Origin: Arthrobacter pullicola
Lineage (GTDB): Bacteria > Actinomycetota > Actinomycetes > Actinomycetales > Micrococcaceae
Assembly: GCF_014836875.1 (NCBI RefSeq)
Contig: NZ_JACSQC010000001.1
Location: 1-64,000, forward strand
Direction: 5' to 3'
Length of the DNA stretch: 64,000 nt
A program made the position numbers and the translations under genes. A model generated the notes under the pieces. That model did not search any database. It saw nothing but the letters and a program-made list of their open reading frames with translations, and had not been told where the DNA came from. The first letter of the stretch is position 1. Every line of letters starts with the position of its first letter. Shown piece after piece: positions 17,834-26,863 of the stretch.

Positions 17834-19111
17834 TCAGCCGGCCGTCCCCGGCTGGTCCCGCGTACCGGCCGGGAGCGGTAGCCCCGCGGCGCCGGCAGCT
17901 TCCTGTGCCGCCGCTTCCCCGATGCCCCAGATGAACGGGGGCTCAGCGGCGTTGACTTCCCAGTCCCCCACGATCCGGGCCTTGTAAATGAACGGATTAT
18001 GGGTCGCCACCGTGCGCGCGTTCCGCCAGTGCCGGTCCAGGGCCTTGCTGGCGCTGGTGGAGGACGCGCCGAGGGCGTTGAAGATCGCTCCAGCCGCCTC
18101 CGGCACCAGCGTGCTCAGTACGGTCTGGGCCCGGGCAGATTCCAGCTCAGCGGCAATATTCGCCGCCTTCTCGACGTCGGCGCCCTGCTCCCGGGCCGCG
18201 AAGACCCGGTCCAGGCTGTGCGCCACGCTGAGTGCTGCGGCCCTGGCTACGTAGGCTTTTGCGCTGATCTCGCCGACCACCTGCAGGATCTGGGGGTCCT
18301 GCCGGACCAGAGGTGCGTTACCGTTGCCGAAAACCCGTTTGCGCTCCCGCACCTGGGTGCCGGCTTCGGTAACGGCCGCCTGCGCGATTCCCGCGAGGAC
18401 CACCAGCAGGATGTGCTGGTACAGCGCGGTCTGGTACGGGAACCGGTTTTCGAAGGCAAACACGTGGGCGGGGTCCACTGCAGCATTGGTGAAAACCGTG
18501 GTCCCGCTGCCGGTCAGCCGCTGGCCGAAACCGTCCCAGTCGTCATAGGTCTCGACGCCGGAGGTCCGGGTGGCGACGATCACCGAGACGTGGGAGCCGT
18601 CCGGCCGCTTGGCGGTGACGTCGATCCAATCGGCGAAGATGGTGCCCGTGGTGTAGAACTTCCGCCCGTCGAGCACCAGCCCGGCGTCCGTTTCGGCCAG
18701 GACCGTGGCCGTGCCGCCGGCGCCGGGTTCGGTCCAGGCGTTGCCGGCCAGCTCGCCGGCTGCGAAGCGCCGAAGCCAGCCGCTGCGGTCGTCACCCCGG
18801 CCGTGGTGGTAGAGGCTGTCCTCCACGAGTGCGATATGTCCGCGCAGGGCCTGTGGAATATGGCTGTCCGCCGTTGCCAGCTCGATCAGCAGATCGGTGA
18901 ATTCCGCCCAGCCCAGGCCGTCCCCGCCGAACTCAGCGGGGATGCGGGCGGCCCCGAAGCCGGCCTCCCGCAGCCAGTTGATCTGTTCGAACGGAAGTTC
19001 CCGGGCCAGCTCGCGGTCCAGCGCCCCGGCCGCGATGCGTTCGAAGACCGGCCGGTACTTGGCGGCGGCCCTGGCATGGGCCGTGGAGGTGTCGGTGAGA
19101 GTGTCAGTCAT
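17834..19111 (-). CDS. Acyl-CoA-dehydrogenase-like flavin monooxygenase, sulfur acquisition type
   Basis: 425 aa. It has the acyl-CoA dehydrogenase fold as used by DszC/SfnB-type monooxygenases: an N-terminal helical domain with LPFEQINWLREAGFGAARIPAEFGG, a middle domain with NAWTEPGAGG...LDGRKFYTTGTIFADWIDV, and a C-terminal helical domain with LDRHWRNARTVATHNP. Such enzymes use reduced flavin and O2 rather than acyl-CoA. AGGAG precedes ATG 19111, 60 bases after the upstream gene, so both are probably under the SAM-IV leader at 20486. No flavin reductase lies nearby. The actual organosulfur substrate is unknown. Confidence 0.78.
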   Translation of the reverse strand: MTDTLTDTSTAHARAAAKYRPVFERIAAGALDRELARELPFEQINWLREAGFGAARIPAEFGGDGLGWAEFTDLLIELATADSHIPQALRGHIALVEDSLYHHGRGDDRSGWLRRFAAGELAGNAWTEPGAGGTATVLAETDAGLVLDGRKFYTTGTIFADWIDVTAKRPDGSHVSVIVATRTSGVETYDDWDGFGQRLTGSGTTVFTNAAVDPAHVFAFENRFPYQTALYQHILLVVLAGIAQAAVTEAGTQVRERKRVFGNGNAPLVRQDPQILQVVGEISAKAYVARAAALSVAHSLDRVFAAREQGADVEKAANIAAELESARAQTVLSTLVPEAAGAIFNALGASSTSASKALDRHWRNARTVATHNPFIYKARIVGDWEVNAAEPPFIWGIGEAAAQEAAGAAGLPLPAGTRDQPGTAG

Positions 19112-19171
19112 AGTGGTGCTCCTGGTTTCGCCCGTCCGGGCAGGGTGGTGGTGCTGCGCCGCAGCCCGGGC

Positions 19172-20410
19172 TTAGGTGTAGAGCGAAATCGGCTGGACTT
19201 CACCGAGCAGGTAGTTGGCCCCGACCTCAACCTTTTTGTAGTCGACCGGATCATGCAGGCTGTGCGTGCGGATGTTGCGCCAGAAGAGGTCCAGGCCTAC
19301 CGCAGACTTCGCCGAGGATGATCCGGTCACCTCGAAGATACGGTTGGCCGTGTCCACGCCCACCTCACTGGAGACCACCTTGAGCCGGGCGATCTCAATG
19401 GCATGCTCCGCCCGCGCTTCGGCGGTCAGCTGGCCGCCGGCGGCAATCACGCCGTCGAACCGGCGGTTCGTCCGGTCTGCCAGAGCTTCCACGGCTGCGA
19501 TCCGGGAGTCCAGTTCACCGTAGATCCGTTGGGTCAGCGGGTCCTGGGCGTAGGTTTCGGCACTGGACAGGAACCAGGAGTTCCTGCGGCCCAGCGTAAT
19601 CTCGCGTCCACGCGCCAGCGCTCCCTGGGCAATGCCGAGGTAGAGGTTGCCGAAGGCCAGCTGGATGTACGGCGTAACCAGGGTGGAGAACGGTTCCTCC
19701 CCCACTTCCCCGATGATGTCTTCCGCGGTGATCCGCACACCGCTGTACTTCACCGAACCGCTGGCGGAAAGGCGCTGGCCCAGCGCGTCCCAGTTGCCGA
19801 GGTATTCGATGCCGCTACGGTCATGGTCCACGACGAGGGCCAGGAATTTCCCCTGGTTTTCGCCGGCGGAAATGACCGCGTTGACCAGGATGGCATTGCC
19901 TACGGACGCGCCGGTGGAAAAGTGCTTGATGCCCTCCAGCCGGAAGCCGCCGTCGTCGGGAACCAGTTCCAGGTTGGGGTCCACGGGGTTCACCGAATCA
20001 CCCCAGGACCAGCCGGCCTGGGCCGAGCGGCGGAACAGGCGTTCCTGCACCGATGCGCTGCCGTAGAAAACCACGGATCCGAGGTTGGCGTAGTGGTAGG
20101 CCAGGATCTGGGCGATCGACGCGTCAGTGCGCGCCAGGATGCGTACGGCGTGCAGCGCGCTTTCCCAGTGTCCGCCCCGGCCGCCCCACTCCGCGGGGAT
20201 GATCAGGTTGAGCAGCCCGGAACGCCGCAGCAGTTCCACCTCGGCATGCGGGTCGGCGTTCCGGCGGTCCCGTTCCAGGACGTCCGCGGCCAGTGCGGCG
20301 GCAACATCCTCAGCGGTCCTGCTCCAGTGATCCAGCTCTTCGGGGGAAGCATGCCCGTTCCAGGGCGAACGGGCGGCCTGCAGCTCTACTTCGTTGTCGA
20401 CGATGGTCAT
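19172..20410 (-). CDS. SfnB/DszC-like flavin-dependent monooxygenase
   Basis: 412 aa from ATG 20410, preferred over a TTG at 20458 because GAAGGA lies upstream and the product then begins MTIVDNEVEL. It is an acyl-CoA-dehydrogenase-fold protein of the sulfur-acquisition group: LRRSGLLNLIIPAEWGGRGGHWESA, SWGDSVNPVDPN, GIKHFSTGASVGNAI, ALGQRLSASGSVKYSGVRI and a C-terminal DLFWRNIRTHSLHDPVDYK. The last motif recurs almost unchanged in the gene at 24198-25412. It is directly downstream of a SAM-IV riboswitch on the same strand. It probably oxidises a sulfone, sulfoxide or sulfonate derivative with FMNH2 from an unlinked reductase. Confidence 0.82.
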   Translation of the reverse strand: MTIVDNEVELQAARSPWNGHASPEELDHWSRTAEDVAAALAADVLERDRRNADPHAEVELLRRSGLLNLIIPAEWGGRGGHWESALHAVRILARTDASIAQILAYHYANLGSVVFYGSASVQERLFRRSAQAGWSWGDSVNPVDPNLELVPDDGGFRLEGIKHFSTGASVGNAILVNAVISAGENQGKFLALVVDHDRSGIEYLGNWDALGQRLSASGSVKYSGVRITAEDIIGEVGEEPFSTLVTPYIQLAFGNLYLGIAQGALARGREITLGRRNSWFLSSAETYAQDPLTQRIYGELDSRIAAVEALADRTNRRFDGVIAAGGQLTAEARAEHAIEIARLKVVSSEVGVDTANRIFEVTGSSSAKSAVGLDLFWRNIRTHSLHDPVDYKKVEVGANYLLGEVQPISLYT

Positions 20411-20485
20411 ATCGCGTCCTTCAGTCCAAGGCACCCGCCTGCCGACGGCGCGCAGCAATCACCCGGTTGGGGGGAGCCGCCGAAG

Positions 20486-20606
20486 GGGGGCCGTACTTGC
20501 CTGGCACGGTCTGTGCGCGGCCGGATCCTCATCTGGGGCACCCCGCTACGGGAGAGGGTTGCCGCCCAACCAGCCAGAGCTTGTCGTTGGGACTCTTGAT
20601 CTTGGA
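20486..20606 (-). ncRNA. SAM-IV riboswitch upstream of SfnB-like monooxygenases
   Basis: On the minus strand the order of elements matches SAM-IV: GATCAAGAGTCCCAACG, CTCTGGCTGGTTGGGCGGC, AACCCTC, CGGGGTGCCCCAGATGAGGATC closing P1, then a GCAC-AGACC-GUGC hairpin and GGCAAGTACGG, the pseudoknot strand. The element at 37080-37198 has the same elements with compensating differences. A CATACT -10 box (20616-20611) lies just upstream. High SAM would be expected to reduce expression of the two monooxygenases. Bases 20411-20485, between the aptamer and the gene, would hold the expression platform; I see no clear terminator there. Confidence 0.85.
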
Positions 20607-20744
20607 GACGAGTATGCCGCTGCAGCGGCCGTAAAGGGTAGGAAATGAAGGTCAATGACGCCCTGCTGCCCCGTGTTACGCGGTGTGCTGCCATACCGGA
20701 GCCGGGGGCGGGATTCGCCCGGGGAACCAGTGGAATCCCGGAGC

Positions 20745-20771
20745 TTGCAGAAACCGTGGACACTGTATATT
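20745..20771 (+). promoter_or_regulatory. Candidate promoter for the GNAT gene
   Basis: TTGCAG (20745-20750), 15 bases, TATATT (20766-20771), 52 bases before the GTG start at 20823. The spacer is short, so this is tentative. Confidence 0.4.
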
Positions 20772-20822
20772 TTGCCGTCGAATGGACGTTTCCGGGTGAA
20801 TCCATAGGGAAGAATATTCATC

Positions 20823-21359
20823 GTGACCACAATTTCTGAGGAGCAGGTGCCCGCGGGCAGCCTGCTGTCCGACCGGCTGGAGCTGGCGGAGATGTCAGCG
20901 GCAGACGTTGACGCTTTGATTGTCGGTGTCCGGTGCCCGTCCTGGGCTGAGGACTTTCCGCAGGCCGTCGACGAGGACGCGGCCACGCAGTACTTTCAGG
21001 CCGGGCTGCTTGGCCCGCGGGCCGGGATTTTCGGTGCCCGGCTGATCCGCGAGCGCGGTGGGGCCGTCATTGGGACCATCGGTTTCCTGGGCGCTCCGGT
21101 CGACGGCGCCGTGGAAGTCACCTACAACATTGTTCCCTCACGGCGGGGCGGCGGGTATGCCACCGAGGCTCTGATTGCGCTCAGCCGCTTCGCGCTGGCC
21201 CAGCCGGGTGTTGAACGGGTGACCGCGTATACCGACGAACAGAACGATGCCTCGATGTCCCTGCTCCTGACAGCGGGCTTTATGCCGGTGGAATCCTCGG
21301 GCCCGGACCTGGCCTTTGTCCTCCACCACAGGACTCAGCTGCCCGACGCCGAGGGGTGA
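20823..21359 (+). CDS. GNAT family N-acetyltransferase
   Basis: 178 aa. The acetyl-CoA binding region reads VPSRRGGGYATEALIALSRFAL, the R/Q-x-x-G-x-G/A signature of GNAT enzymes, followed by YTDEQNDASMSLLLTAGFMPV. This pattern is of the RimJ/RimL-like group that acetylates amino groups of proteins or small molecules. Start GTG 20823. It stands alone, divergent from the SAM-IV operon. The substrate is unknown. Confidence 0.82.
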   Translation: MTTISEEQVPAGSLLSDRLELAEMSAADVDALIVGVRCPSWAEDFPQAVDEDAATQYFQAGLLGPRAGIFGARLIRERGGAVIGTIGFLGAPVDGAVEVTYNIVPSRRGGGYATEALIALSRFALAQPGVERVTAYTDEQNDASMSLLLTAGFMPVESSGPDLAFVLHHRTQLPDAEG

Positions 21360-21373
21360 GCTGGTAGGTCGGC

Positions 21374-21949
21374 CTACGCCTTTCCCGCCGCCAGCCGCCG
21401 GGCGGTCCGGAAATACCGGTTCGTAAACATCTGCTGCGTGCGCCGGTTCAGCGGACCGCCGACTTTGATGAGCAGGTTCGCGGGCCGGCTGAACGCGGCA
21501 ATCCGGAAATACAGCTGCCCGTCTTCGCTGAGCTCACCGTAGAACCCTTCCTCGCCGGCCTCGGGGTGTCCGCGCAGCGTGCCGTACCCGAAACCTGCCC
21601 GCTGGCCAGGCACCGGACGGCCGCCGTCGTCGAGCATGGGTTCAGTGCTCCACAGGACTCGGCACGGCGCGTGCCAGCGCAGCGGGCCGATCCCCACGCC
21701 GGAGGACATTTCCAATCCCGGACGGGCGCGGGGTGTACCGGGATCCACCCACAGTCCGCTGCCGCGGTGCAGGTCCCAGCCGAGCACGCCGTCGACCAGG
21801 CGCAGGAACCCCAGCGCCGGATCCTTCACAGGAATGCGTTCCTCTCGCAGCACCAGCCGGTACCGCGGAGGCCAGCCGCCCTCCAGCGGCACCGGGTACG
21901 GGCGTTCGGTCCGGCCGGGATCCAGGTAGGTCAGTTTCCGCTGTGTCAT
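21374..21949 (-). CDS. DUF1990 family protein
   Basis: 191 aa. The segments LGWDLHRGSGLWVD, SSGVGIGPLRWHAPCRVLW, GFGYGTLRGHPEAGEEGFY and a C-terminal FTNRYFRTARRLA are those of DUF1990. The function is unknown; some family members are fused to other domains. The start overlaps the stop of the YjbR gene by four bases (ATGA), so the pair forms one transcript. Confidence 0.8.
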   Translation of the reverse strand: MTQRKLTYLDPGRTERPYPVPLEGGWPPRYRLVLREERIPVKDPALGFLRLVDGVLGWDLHRGSGLWVDPGTPRARPGLEMSSGVGIGPLRWHAPCRVLWSTEPMLDDGGRPVPGQRAGFGYGTLRGHPEAGEEGFYGELSEDGQLYFRIAAFSRPANLLIKVGGPLNRRTQQMFTNRYFRTARRLAAGKA

Positions 21950-22338
21950 CCCCCGGCCAGCCCCTTCCAGGCCAGGGATTCCCGGTCCCGGCGGGGCAGG
22001 GAGGCCACCACCAGGTCATAGGAATCCTCCACCAGGTTCCGCACCACGTCATCAGCCAGGTTTCCGGTGAGGTCCAGCTGGTTCCAGTGGGTCTTGTTCA
22101 TATGCCAGGCCCCGGTGATTTCCGGATTGGCGGCCCGCAGCTGCTGCGCGAGCTCGGGTTCACATTTGAGGCTGATGGTCAGCGGATCGCCGGCCAGGGC
22201 GGACAGGGCGAACATTTTGGCCGGCCGCCCTGCACCGGCTGCACGCACCTTGAACACCGAGGATTCGGGGCCAAACGGAAAGTCCTCATAGGCTCCGGTC
22301 AGGGACAGGCAGTACTGCCTCAGGGTTGCGGCGTCCAT
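21946..22338 (-). CDS. MmcQ/YjbR family protein
   Basis: 130 aa, YjbR-like DNA-binding-fold protein: GAYEDFPFGPESSVFKV, PLTISLKCEPELAQQLRAAN, GAWHMNKTHWNQLDLTG and DDVVRNLVEDSYDLV. The biological role is not established. TAAGGT ends 6 bases before the ATG on the minus strand with no ribosome-binding site, suggesting a leaderless mRNA. It is first in a two-gene operon with DUF1990. Confidence 0.82.
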   Translation of the reverse strand: MDAATLRQYCLSLTGAYEDFPFGPESSVFKVRAAGAGRPAKMFALSALAGDPLTISLKCEPELAQQLRAANPEITGAWHMNKTHWNQLDLTGNLADDVVRNLVEDSYDLVVASLPRRDRESLAWKGLAGG

Positions 22339-22492
22339 GAATTGACCTTAGCGCCGCGTAGGTCCCGCGCACCACAGATGGCAGGATGGAGAAACCACTA
22401 AGCACACGCACTACTTCGGCGGCCCCACCGGGCGCCGGCAACCTTTGGAGGATGGATTGGGCAAGGACCGGGCAAACGCCGGCGGGGGCAGG

Positions 22493-23290
22493 ATGACGCA
22501 GGCCGCAGAGCGTGCTGCCGACTCCAAGTCATTTGAGCGGGCAGCGCGCATGGGCTACGTGGCCAGTGGCTTGCTGCACGCCCTGATTGGCCTCATTGCG
22601 CTGCAGATCGCGTTCGGTGACGGGGGCAGTGCCGACTCCTCCGGTGCGATGTCCGCGCTCGCTTCCCGGCCGGGTGGCATCTTCCTGATCTGGGCCTGTT
22701 TCCTTGGCTGCCTTGCGCTGGCGCTGTTCCAGGTCAGCCGCGCGTTCCTTGACTCGGCCGGCAGCCGGAAGGAAGTCTGGAAGAAACGGGCGACCGATGC
22801 CGGTTCAGCCGTTGTCTACGGCGCCATTGGCATCAGCTTCGGTGTTTTCGCGCTCGGTGGTTCCAGTGACAGCGGGCAGAACCAGGCCACCTGGACGGCC
22901 CGGCTTCTCAGCCAGCCCGCAGGCCAGATCCTGGTGGGCCTGATCGGTGCGGTGGTCGCCGGCATCGGGATTTACTTCGTCTACAAGGGCGTGATGCGGA
23001 CGTTCCGGAAGAACCTCGGACCGATCCCGAGCGGGCCCTGGCAGCGTGCAGTGACCATCACGGGGATCACGGGTTTCACCGCGAAGGGCCTCTCACTGCT
23101 CATTCTGGGCGGCCTGGTCATTGCTGCCGCCGCCACCGCGGACCCGCAGAAGTCCACCGGTTTGGACGGCGCCCTGCACGCCTTGAAGGAGGCGCCCCAG
23201 GGCTGGCTGGCGCTGGGCGCCGTCGGGGTGGGGCTGATTTGCTACGGCCTGTACCTGGGCATTATGCGGGCCCGCTTCGGCAAGCTTTAG
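22493..23290 (+). CDS. DUF1206 integral membrane protein
   Basis: 265 aa from ATG 22493; TTG 22457, preceded by GGAGG, is a real alternative that adds 12 aa. Three repeats of about 75 aa each carry two membrane helices: MGYVASGLLHALIGLIALQIAFG, DAGSAVVYGAIGISFGVFALGG and ITGITGFTAKGLSLLILGGLVIAAAATA open the repeats, and each is followed by a second helix. The GxVAKG/TAKG turns are typical of DUF1206. The function is unknown. Its TAG stop overlaps the stop of the convergent metQ (TTAG, 23287-23290). Confidence 0.8.
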   Translation: MTQAAERAADSKSFERAARMGYVASGLLHALIGLIALQIAFGDGGSADSSGAMSALASRPGGIFLIWACFLGCLALALFQVSRAFLDSAGSRKEVWKKRATDAGSAVVYGAIGISFGVFALGGSSDSGQNQATWTARLLSQPAGQILVGLIGAVVAGIGIYFVYKGVMRTFRKNLGPIPSGPWQRAVTITGITGFTAKGLSLLILGGLVIAAAATADPQKSTGLDGALHALKEAPQGWLALGAVGVGLICYGLYLGIMRARFGKL

Positions 23291-24162
23291 GCCTGCCACC
23301 AGGAGTCGAGTTCCTCAAGCGGGTCAGCGTCCCACGGTGTGGGCAGCACACCGTCCATGTAGCCGGCAAACCACTCCTTGACCTCGGGTGACTGGTAGGC
23401 CTCCTTGAGTACCTTCGCCTTTTCGGTTTCTGCGAATTCCGCTGTTCCGGCGACGACGCACCGGAACGGAATCTGGTCCGCTTCCTTCTCGAACGCCAGG
23501 GCGTCATCAGGTGAGAGTCCAATTTCGGCGGCCAGGCGCACGAACAGGAACCCGGCGTCGACGTCGGGCAGCGTCTTGGACAGCGACTGCTGGTCCACTT
23601 CCACAAAGGTCAGGTTCTTCGGGTTGGCGGTGATGGTTTCCTGCGACGTATGGATCACCCCCACACCGTCCTTCAGTTCCAGCAGCCCGGCGTCGCGCAG
23701 CAGCAGGAGGGCGCGGCCGTTGTTCGAGGGGTCCACCGGCAAGGCGATCCGGGCGCCGTCCGGAAGTTCCTGCAGGCTGGAGTAGCGCTCGGACCAGATG
23801 CCGCCGGGTGAGCCGTAGACGTAGAACAGCGGCTGAACTTCCAGCTTCTGGTCCACGTTGAACTGCTGCAGGTAGGCGCCGTGCTGGAAGTAGTTGGCGT
23901 CGAATTCGCCGTTGGAGACGGCCAGGTTCGGCTGCACGATGTCGGTGACGTACGTGGGTTCCAGCGTCCAGCCCTTGGCCTTGAGCAGTTCGACGGCGAT
24001 CTTCGTGGGCTCCTGATAGGGGGCGGACTCGGTGACGATGATCTTGATGGTCTTGTCATCCGAGGCGGACGCCCCGCCGGTGAGGCCGCAGCCGGTGGCG
24101 GCGGTGAGCGAGGCGGCGCCTGCGCCCGCCAGGGCCAGCTTGAGAAAGTTCCTGCGTTCCAT
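23287..24162 (-). CDS. metQ: MetQ/NlpA family substrate-binding lipoprotein
   Basis: 291 aa solute-binding protein of a methionine-type ABC importer. The N-terminus combines a twin-arginine-like motif (ERRNFLK) with a lipoprotein cleavage site before Cys25, so it may be exported folded and then acylated. The mature chain has IIVTESAPYQEP, GEFDANYFQHGAYLQQFN and DPSNNGRALLLL, which match the NlpA family. It is the last gene of the SAM-I operon metN-metI-LLM-SfnB-metQ; separation of metQ from metNI by two monooxygenases suggests it binds the organosulfur substrate of those enzymes rather than methionine itself, which is inference. Confidence 0.82.
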   Translation of the reverse strand: MERRNFLKLALAGAGAASLTAATGCGLTGGASASDDKTIKIIVTESAPYQEPTKIAVELLKAKGWTLEPTYVTDIVQPNLAVSNGEFDANYFQHGAYLQQFNVDQKLEVQPLFYVYGSPGGIWSERYSSLQELPDGARIALPVDPSNNGRALLLLRDAGLLELKDGVGVIHTSQETITANPKNLTFVEVDQQSLSKTLPDVDAGFLFVRLAAEIGLSPDDALAFEKEADQIPFRCVVAGTAEFAETEKAKVLKEAYQSPEVKEWFAGYMDGVLPTPWDADPLEELDSWWQA

Positions 24163-24197
24163 GGTTGTCCTTCGTAAGGGGTGGGTGACGTGAGTGG

Positions 24198-25412
24198 TTA
24201 CCGGTAGGCGGAGGGAACGGGTTCGGTGCCGTTGAGGAAGTAGCGGCCGAGTTCGTTGTATTTGTAGGCCACCGGATCATGGAGGGTGTGGGTGCGGACG
24301 TCCCGCCAGTAGCGGTCAAAGCCGTATTTGCTGCCCGCAGCGCGTGCCCCGGTGACGTCGAAAACCCGTGCGGTGACGTCCAGGGACACTTCGTGGGCGG
24401 TAACCTTCGCAGCGGCAATCTGTTCGGCCACTCCGGCCCGGTCCGCCGCGGTCAGCTCCTCCCCGGCATCCCAGGCCCACTGCAGCGCCGTGGCGGCATG
24501 GTCGACGACGGCGGCCAGCGTCTGCAGCGCGGCCGTGAAGGAGCCGTAGTGGTTCTGGATAAACGGATCCTCCGCAGCGGACTCCACCTCGGCGTGGAAC
24601 CAGGGCCGCGCACTGCTGCGCGTGTAGTCCCGGGCTGCGAGGACGGCGCCTTCGGCTGCGGCCAGGTAGGCATGCGCGAAGAGCAGCTGGAAGGCGGGGG
24701 TGGTGAGGACCTGGTGTGGACGGCGTTCGCCGTCGTGCGCTCCCAGATTCGTAATCACGTCCCCATCCGGCACAAAAACGTCGCGGAATTCGATGGTGTT
24801 CGTTGCGGTAAGCCGGGAGCCAAGGACGTCCCAGTCGTCGTGGCGGACCACTCCCTCGGATGCGGTGTCGATGATCAGCGCCAGCCGGTCTCCGCCGTCG
24901 ACAATTGCCCGGCCGTAAATCCTGTCGGCGACCCGGCTGCCGGTGGAGAACGGCTTTTTACCGGTGACCCGGTAGCCGCCGTCGACGCGGCGGGCGGTGG
25001 CCTGCGGTCCCTGCGGGGTGCCGGTGGAGGACCAGAGCCATTGCTGGGCCAGGCATTCGTCTGCGAGTGCCTGCCCGCGTACCTCGTCCAGGTCGATGTA
25101 CGGGAAGGACTGGAAAATGTAGTGGTAGCCGAGCAGCTGGCCGATGGAGTTGTCCGCCCGGGCGATCCGCTGCACAATCTCGAACGCCGTGGGCCAGTCA
25201 ATTCCTGCGCCGCCGAAGCGGGTGGGAATGGTCAGCGGCAGCAGGCCGGACCGGCGCAGGATTTCCACCTCGGTGAAGGGCGGTTTGTTCGCCAGGTCCC
25301 GTTCCAGGGCGTCGGCACCGAGGATCGCGGCAACCTCGTCGGCCAGTGCGAACCAGTGTTCCTGGCCGGCACTGGTGCTGCGGCCGTAGCGGTGAAGCAG
25401 GCTGGCGGTCAT
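24198..25412 (-). CDS. SfnB-like acyl-CoA-dehydrogenase-fold monooxygenase
   Basis: 404 aa. N-terminal EILRRSGLLPLTIPTRFGGAG, central QWLWSSTGTPQGP and GKKPFSTGSRVADRI, WDVLGSRLTATNTIEF, and C-terminal FDRYWRDVRTHTLHDPVAYK identify the same sulfur-acquisition group as the gene at 19172. It probably hydroxylates a sulfur compound with reduced flavin. ATG 25412 overlaps the stop of the FMN monooxygenase by four bases (ATGA); coupling of an LLM enzyme to an SfnB/DszC-type enzyme suggests two steps of one pathway. Confidence 0.82.
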   Translation of the reverse strand: MTASLLHRYGRSTSAGQEHWFALADEVAAILGADALERDLANKPPFTEVEILRRSGLLPLTIPTRFGGAGIDWPTAFEIVQRIARADNSIGQLLGYHYIFQSFPYIDLDEVRGQALADECLAQQWLWSSTGTPQGPQATARRVDGGYRVTGKKPFSTGSRVADRIYGRAIVDGGDRLALIIDTASEGVVRHDDWDVLGSRLTATNTIEFRDVFVPDGDVITNLGAHDGERRPHQVLTTPAFQLLFAHAYLAAAEGAVLAARDYTRSSARPWFHAEVESAAEDPFIQNHYGSFTAALQTLAAVVDHAATALQWAWDAGEELTAADRAGVAEQIAAAKVTAHEVSLDVTARVFDVTGARAAGSKYGFDRYWRDVRTHTLHDPVAYKYNELGRYFLNGTEPVPSAYR

Positions 25413-26842
25413 CGGGTTTCTCCTGCGGTTGCAAGGCCGGCTTCGGGGGCAGCGGCTGTGAAGGCTCCGCGGAAGCGGGCGGCCGGGTGGCGTTCGTTCA
25501 GCAGCGGCCCGTTGCCGAAGAGCTTTTCGCGCAGGGTTCCCGGCGTGTACTCGTTCTGGGCCAGCCCGCGGCGGCGCAGTTCCGGCAGCACCCCGTCAAT
25601 GAAATCGGTGTAGGAGCCGGGCAGCACAGCATTGATGATGTTGATGCCGTCCACGCCGGCGTCCTGCCAGCGCTCGAGTTCATCGGCGATCTGCTCCGGG
25701 GTGCCGGTGATCTGCTGCGCTTCGGTCCGGTACCGGGCGACGTCAGCCAGGGTCGGGTTGCCTCCGGGGGTGGAGTCGATGATGGCCTGCAGCACGCCGC
25801 GGCCGCCTTCGGTCTGCACGTCGCCGAGCGGGGTTTTAAGATCGAGCCCGCCGAGGTCGATTCCCAGGCCGCCGCCGATGTGCGCGATCACGGCGTCCAG
25901 GTCCAGGTATTCGTCCAGTTCGGCCTTTTTGCGCCGGGCTTCGGCTTCGGTGCCGCCGACCACAAAGGACAGTCCGGTGAAGACCTTGACATCGTCCGGC
26001 AACCGCCCGGCCTCGACGGCCCGGGACCGGACCCCGGCGGCCACCTTGGCGGCATGGGCGGGGTTCGGCGCGAAGATGAACGTGGCTTCGGCATTGGCCG
26101 CCGCGAACTGCTGGCCGCGTCCGGAGCTGCCGGCCTGGAAGAGCACGGGGGTGCGCTGTGCCGACGGTGCGCTCAGGTGCGGCCCGTCAATGGAGTAGCG
26201 CTCGCCGCGGTGATGGATCTTGTGGACCTTCTCCGGGTCGGCGTGCACACCGCTGGCCTTGTCCTGGATCAGCGCGCCCTCGTCCCAGGAGCCTTCCCAG
26301 AGTTTGTACACAGCTTCGACGTATTCATCCGCCCAGTCATACCGGCGGTCATGTTCCGTGAGCCCGGCGCCGTCGAAATTGCGGTGCGCGTTCTCCAGGA
26401 CCGAGGTGACGATGTTCCAGCCGGCGCGGCCGCCGGAGAGGTGGTCCAGCGTGGACATCTGCCGGGCGAACTGGAAGGGGTGGCTTTGCACCACCGACGA
26501 TGTCGCGGCCAGTCCGATGTCCTTGGTGGCTCCGGCCAGCGCCGCGAGCAGCAGCACGGGATCGTTGGCCGGCACCTGCAGGCCGCGGCGCACATGGGAC
26601 GCCCAGCCGCCGTCGTGGTTTCCATACAGGCCCACGACGTCGGCGAAAAAGAGGGCGTCGAACTTCGCCGCTTCGAGCTGCCGGGCCAGGTCCGTCCAGA
26701 AGCCGAGCTCGTTGAAGCGGTGCTGCTCCGCCTCGGGGTGGCGCCACTGGCCGCCGCGGATGTGGCTGGTGGTATTCATCAGGAACGCGTTGAGCAGCAG
26801 GCGCGGCCTGGGCCCGGAAAAACGGGTGCTGGGGATAGGCAT
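25409..26842 (-). CDS. NtaA/SnaA/DszA family FMN-dependent monooxygenase
   Basis: 477 aa, bacterial luciferase-like TIM barrel. LLLNAFLMNTTSHIRGGQWR, WTDLARQLEAAKFDALFFADV, HPFQFARQMSTLDHLSGGRAGWNIVTS, HDRRYDWADEYVEAVYKLWEGSW and TPVLFQAGSSGRGQ are hallmarks of this family, which includes DszA (dibenzothiophene sulfone) and NtaA (nitrilotriacetate). It needs FMNH2 from a separate reductase. It lies between metI and the SfnB-like gene inside the SAM-I operon. A role in cleaving C-S bonds is inferred from that context. Confidence 0.85.
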   Translation of the reverse strand: MPIPSTRFSGPRPRLLLNAFLMNTTSHIRGGQWRHPEAEQHRFNELGFWTDLARQLEAAKFDALFFADVVGLYGNHDGGWASHVRRGLQVPANDPVLLLAALAGATKDIGLAATSSVVQSHPFQFARQMSTLDHLSGGRAGWNIVTSVLENAHRNFDGAGLTEHDRRYDWADEYVEAVYKLWEGSWDEGALIQDKASGVHADPEKVHKIHHRGERYSIDGPHLSAPSAQRTPVLFQAGSSGRGQQFAAANAEATFIFAPNPAHAAKVAAGVRSRAVEAGRLPDDVKVFTGLSFVVGGTEAEARRKKAELDEYLDLDAVIAHIGGGLGIDLGGLDLKTPLGDVQTEGGRGVLQAIIDSTPGGNPTLADVARYRTEAQQITGTPEQIADELERWQDAGVDGINIINAVLPGSYTDFIDGVLPELRRRGLAQNEYTPGTLREKLFGNGPLLNERHPAARFRGAFTAAAPEAGLATAGETR

Positions 26843-26863
26843 GGTGGTTCTTTCGGTTGAAGG

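Noticed and set aside
20645-20839. 64-aa frame before the GNAT gene
   Set aside because: It covers the GNAT promoter region and overlaps its start; no homology seen.
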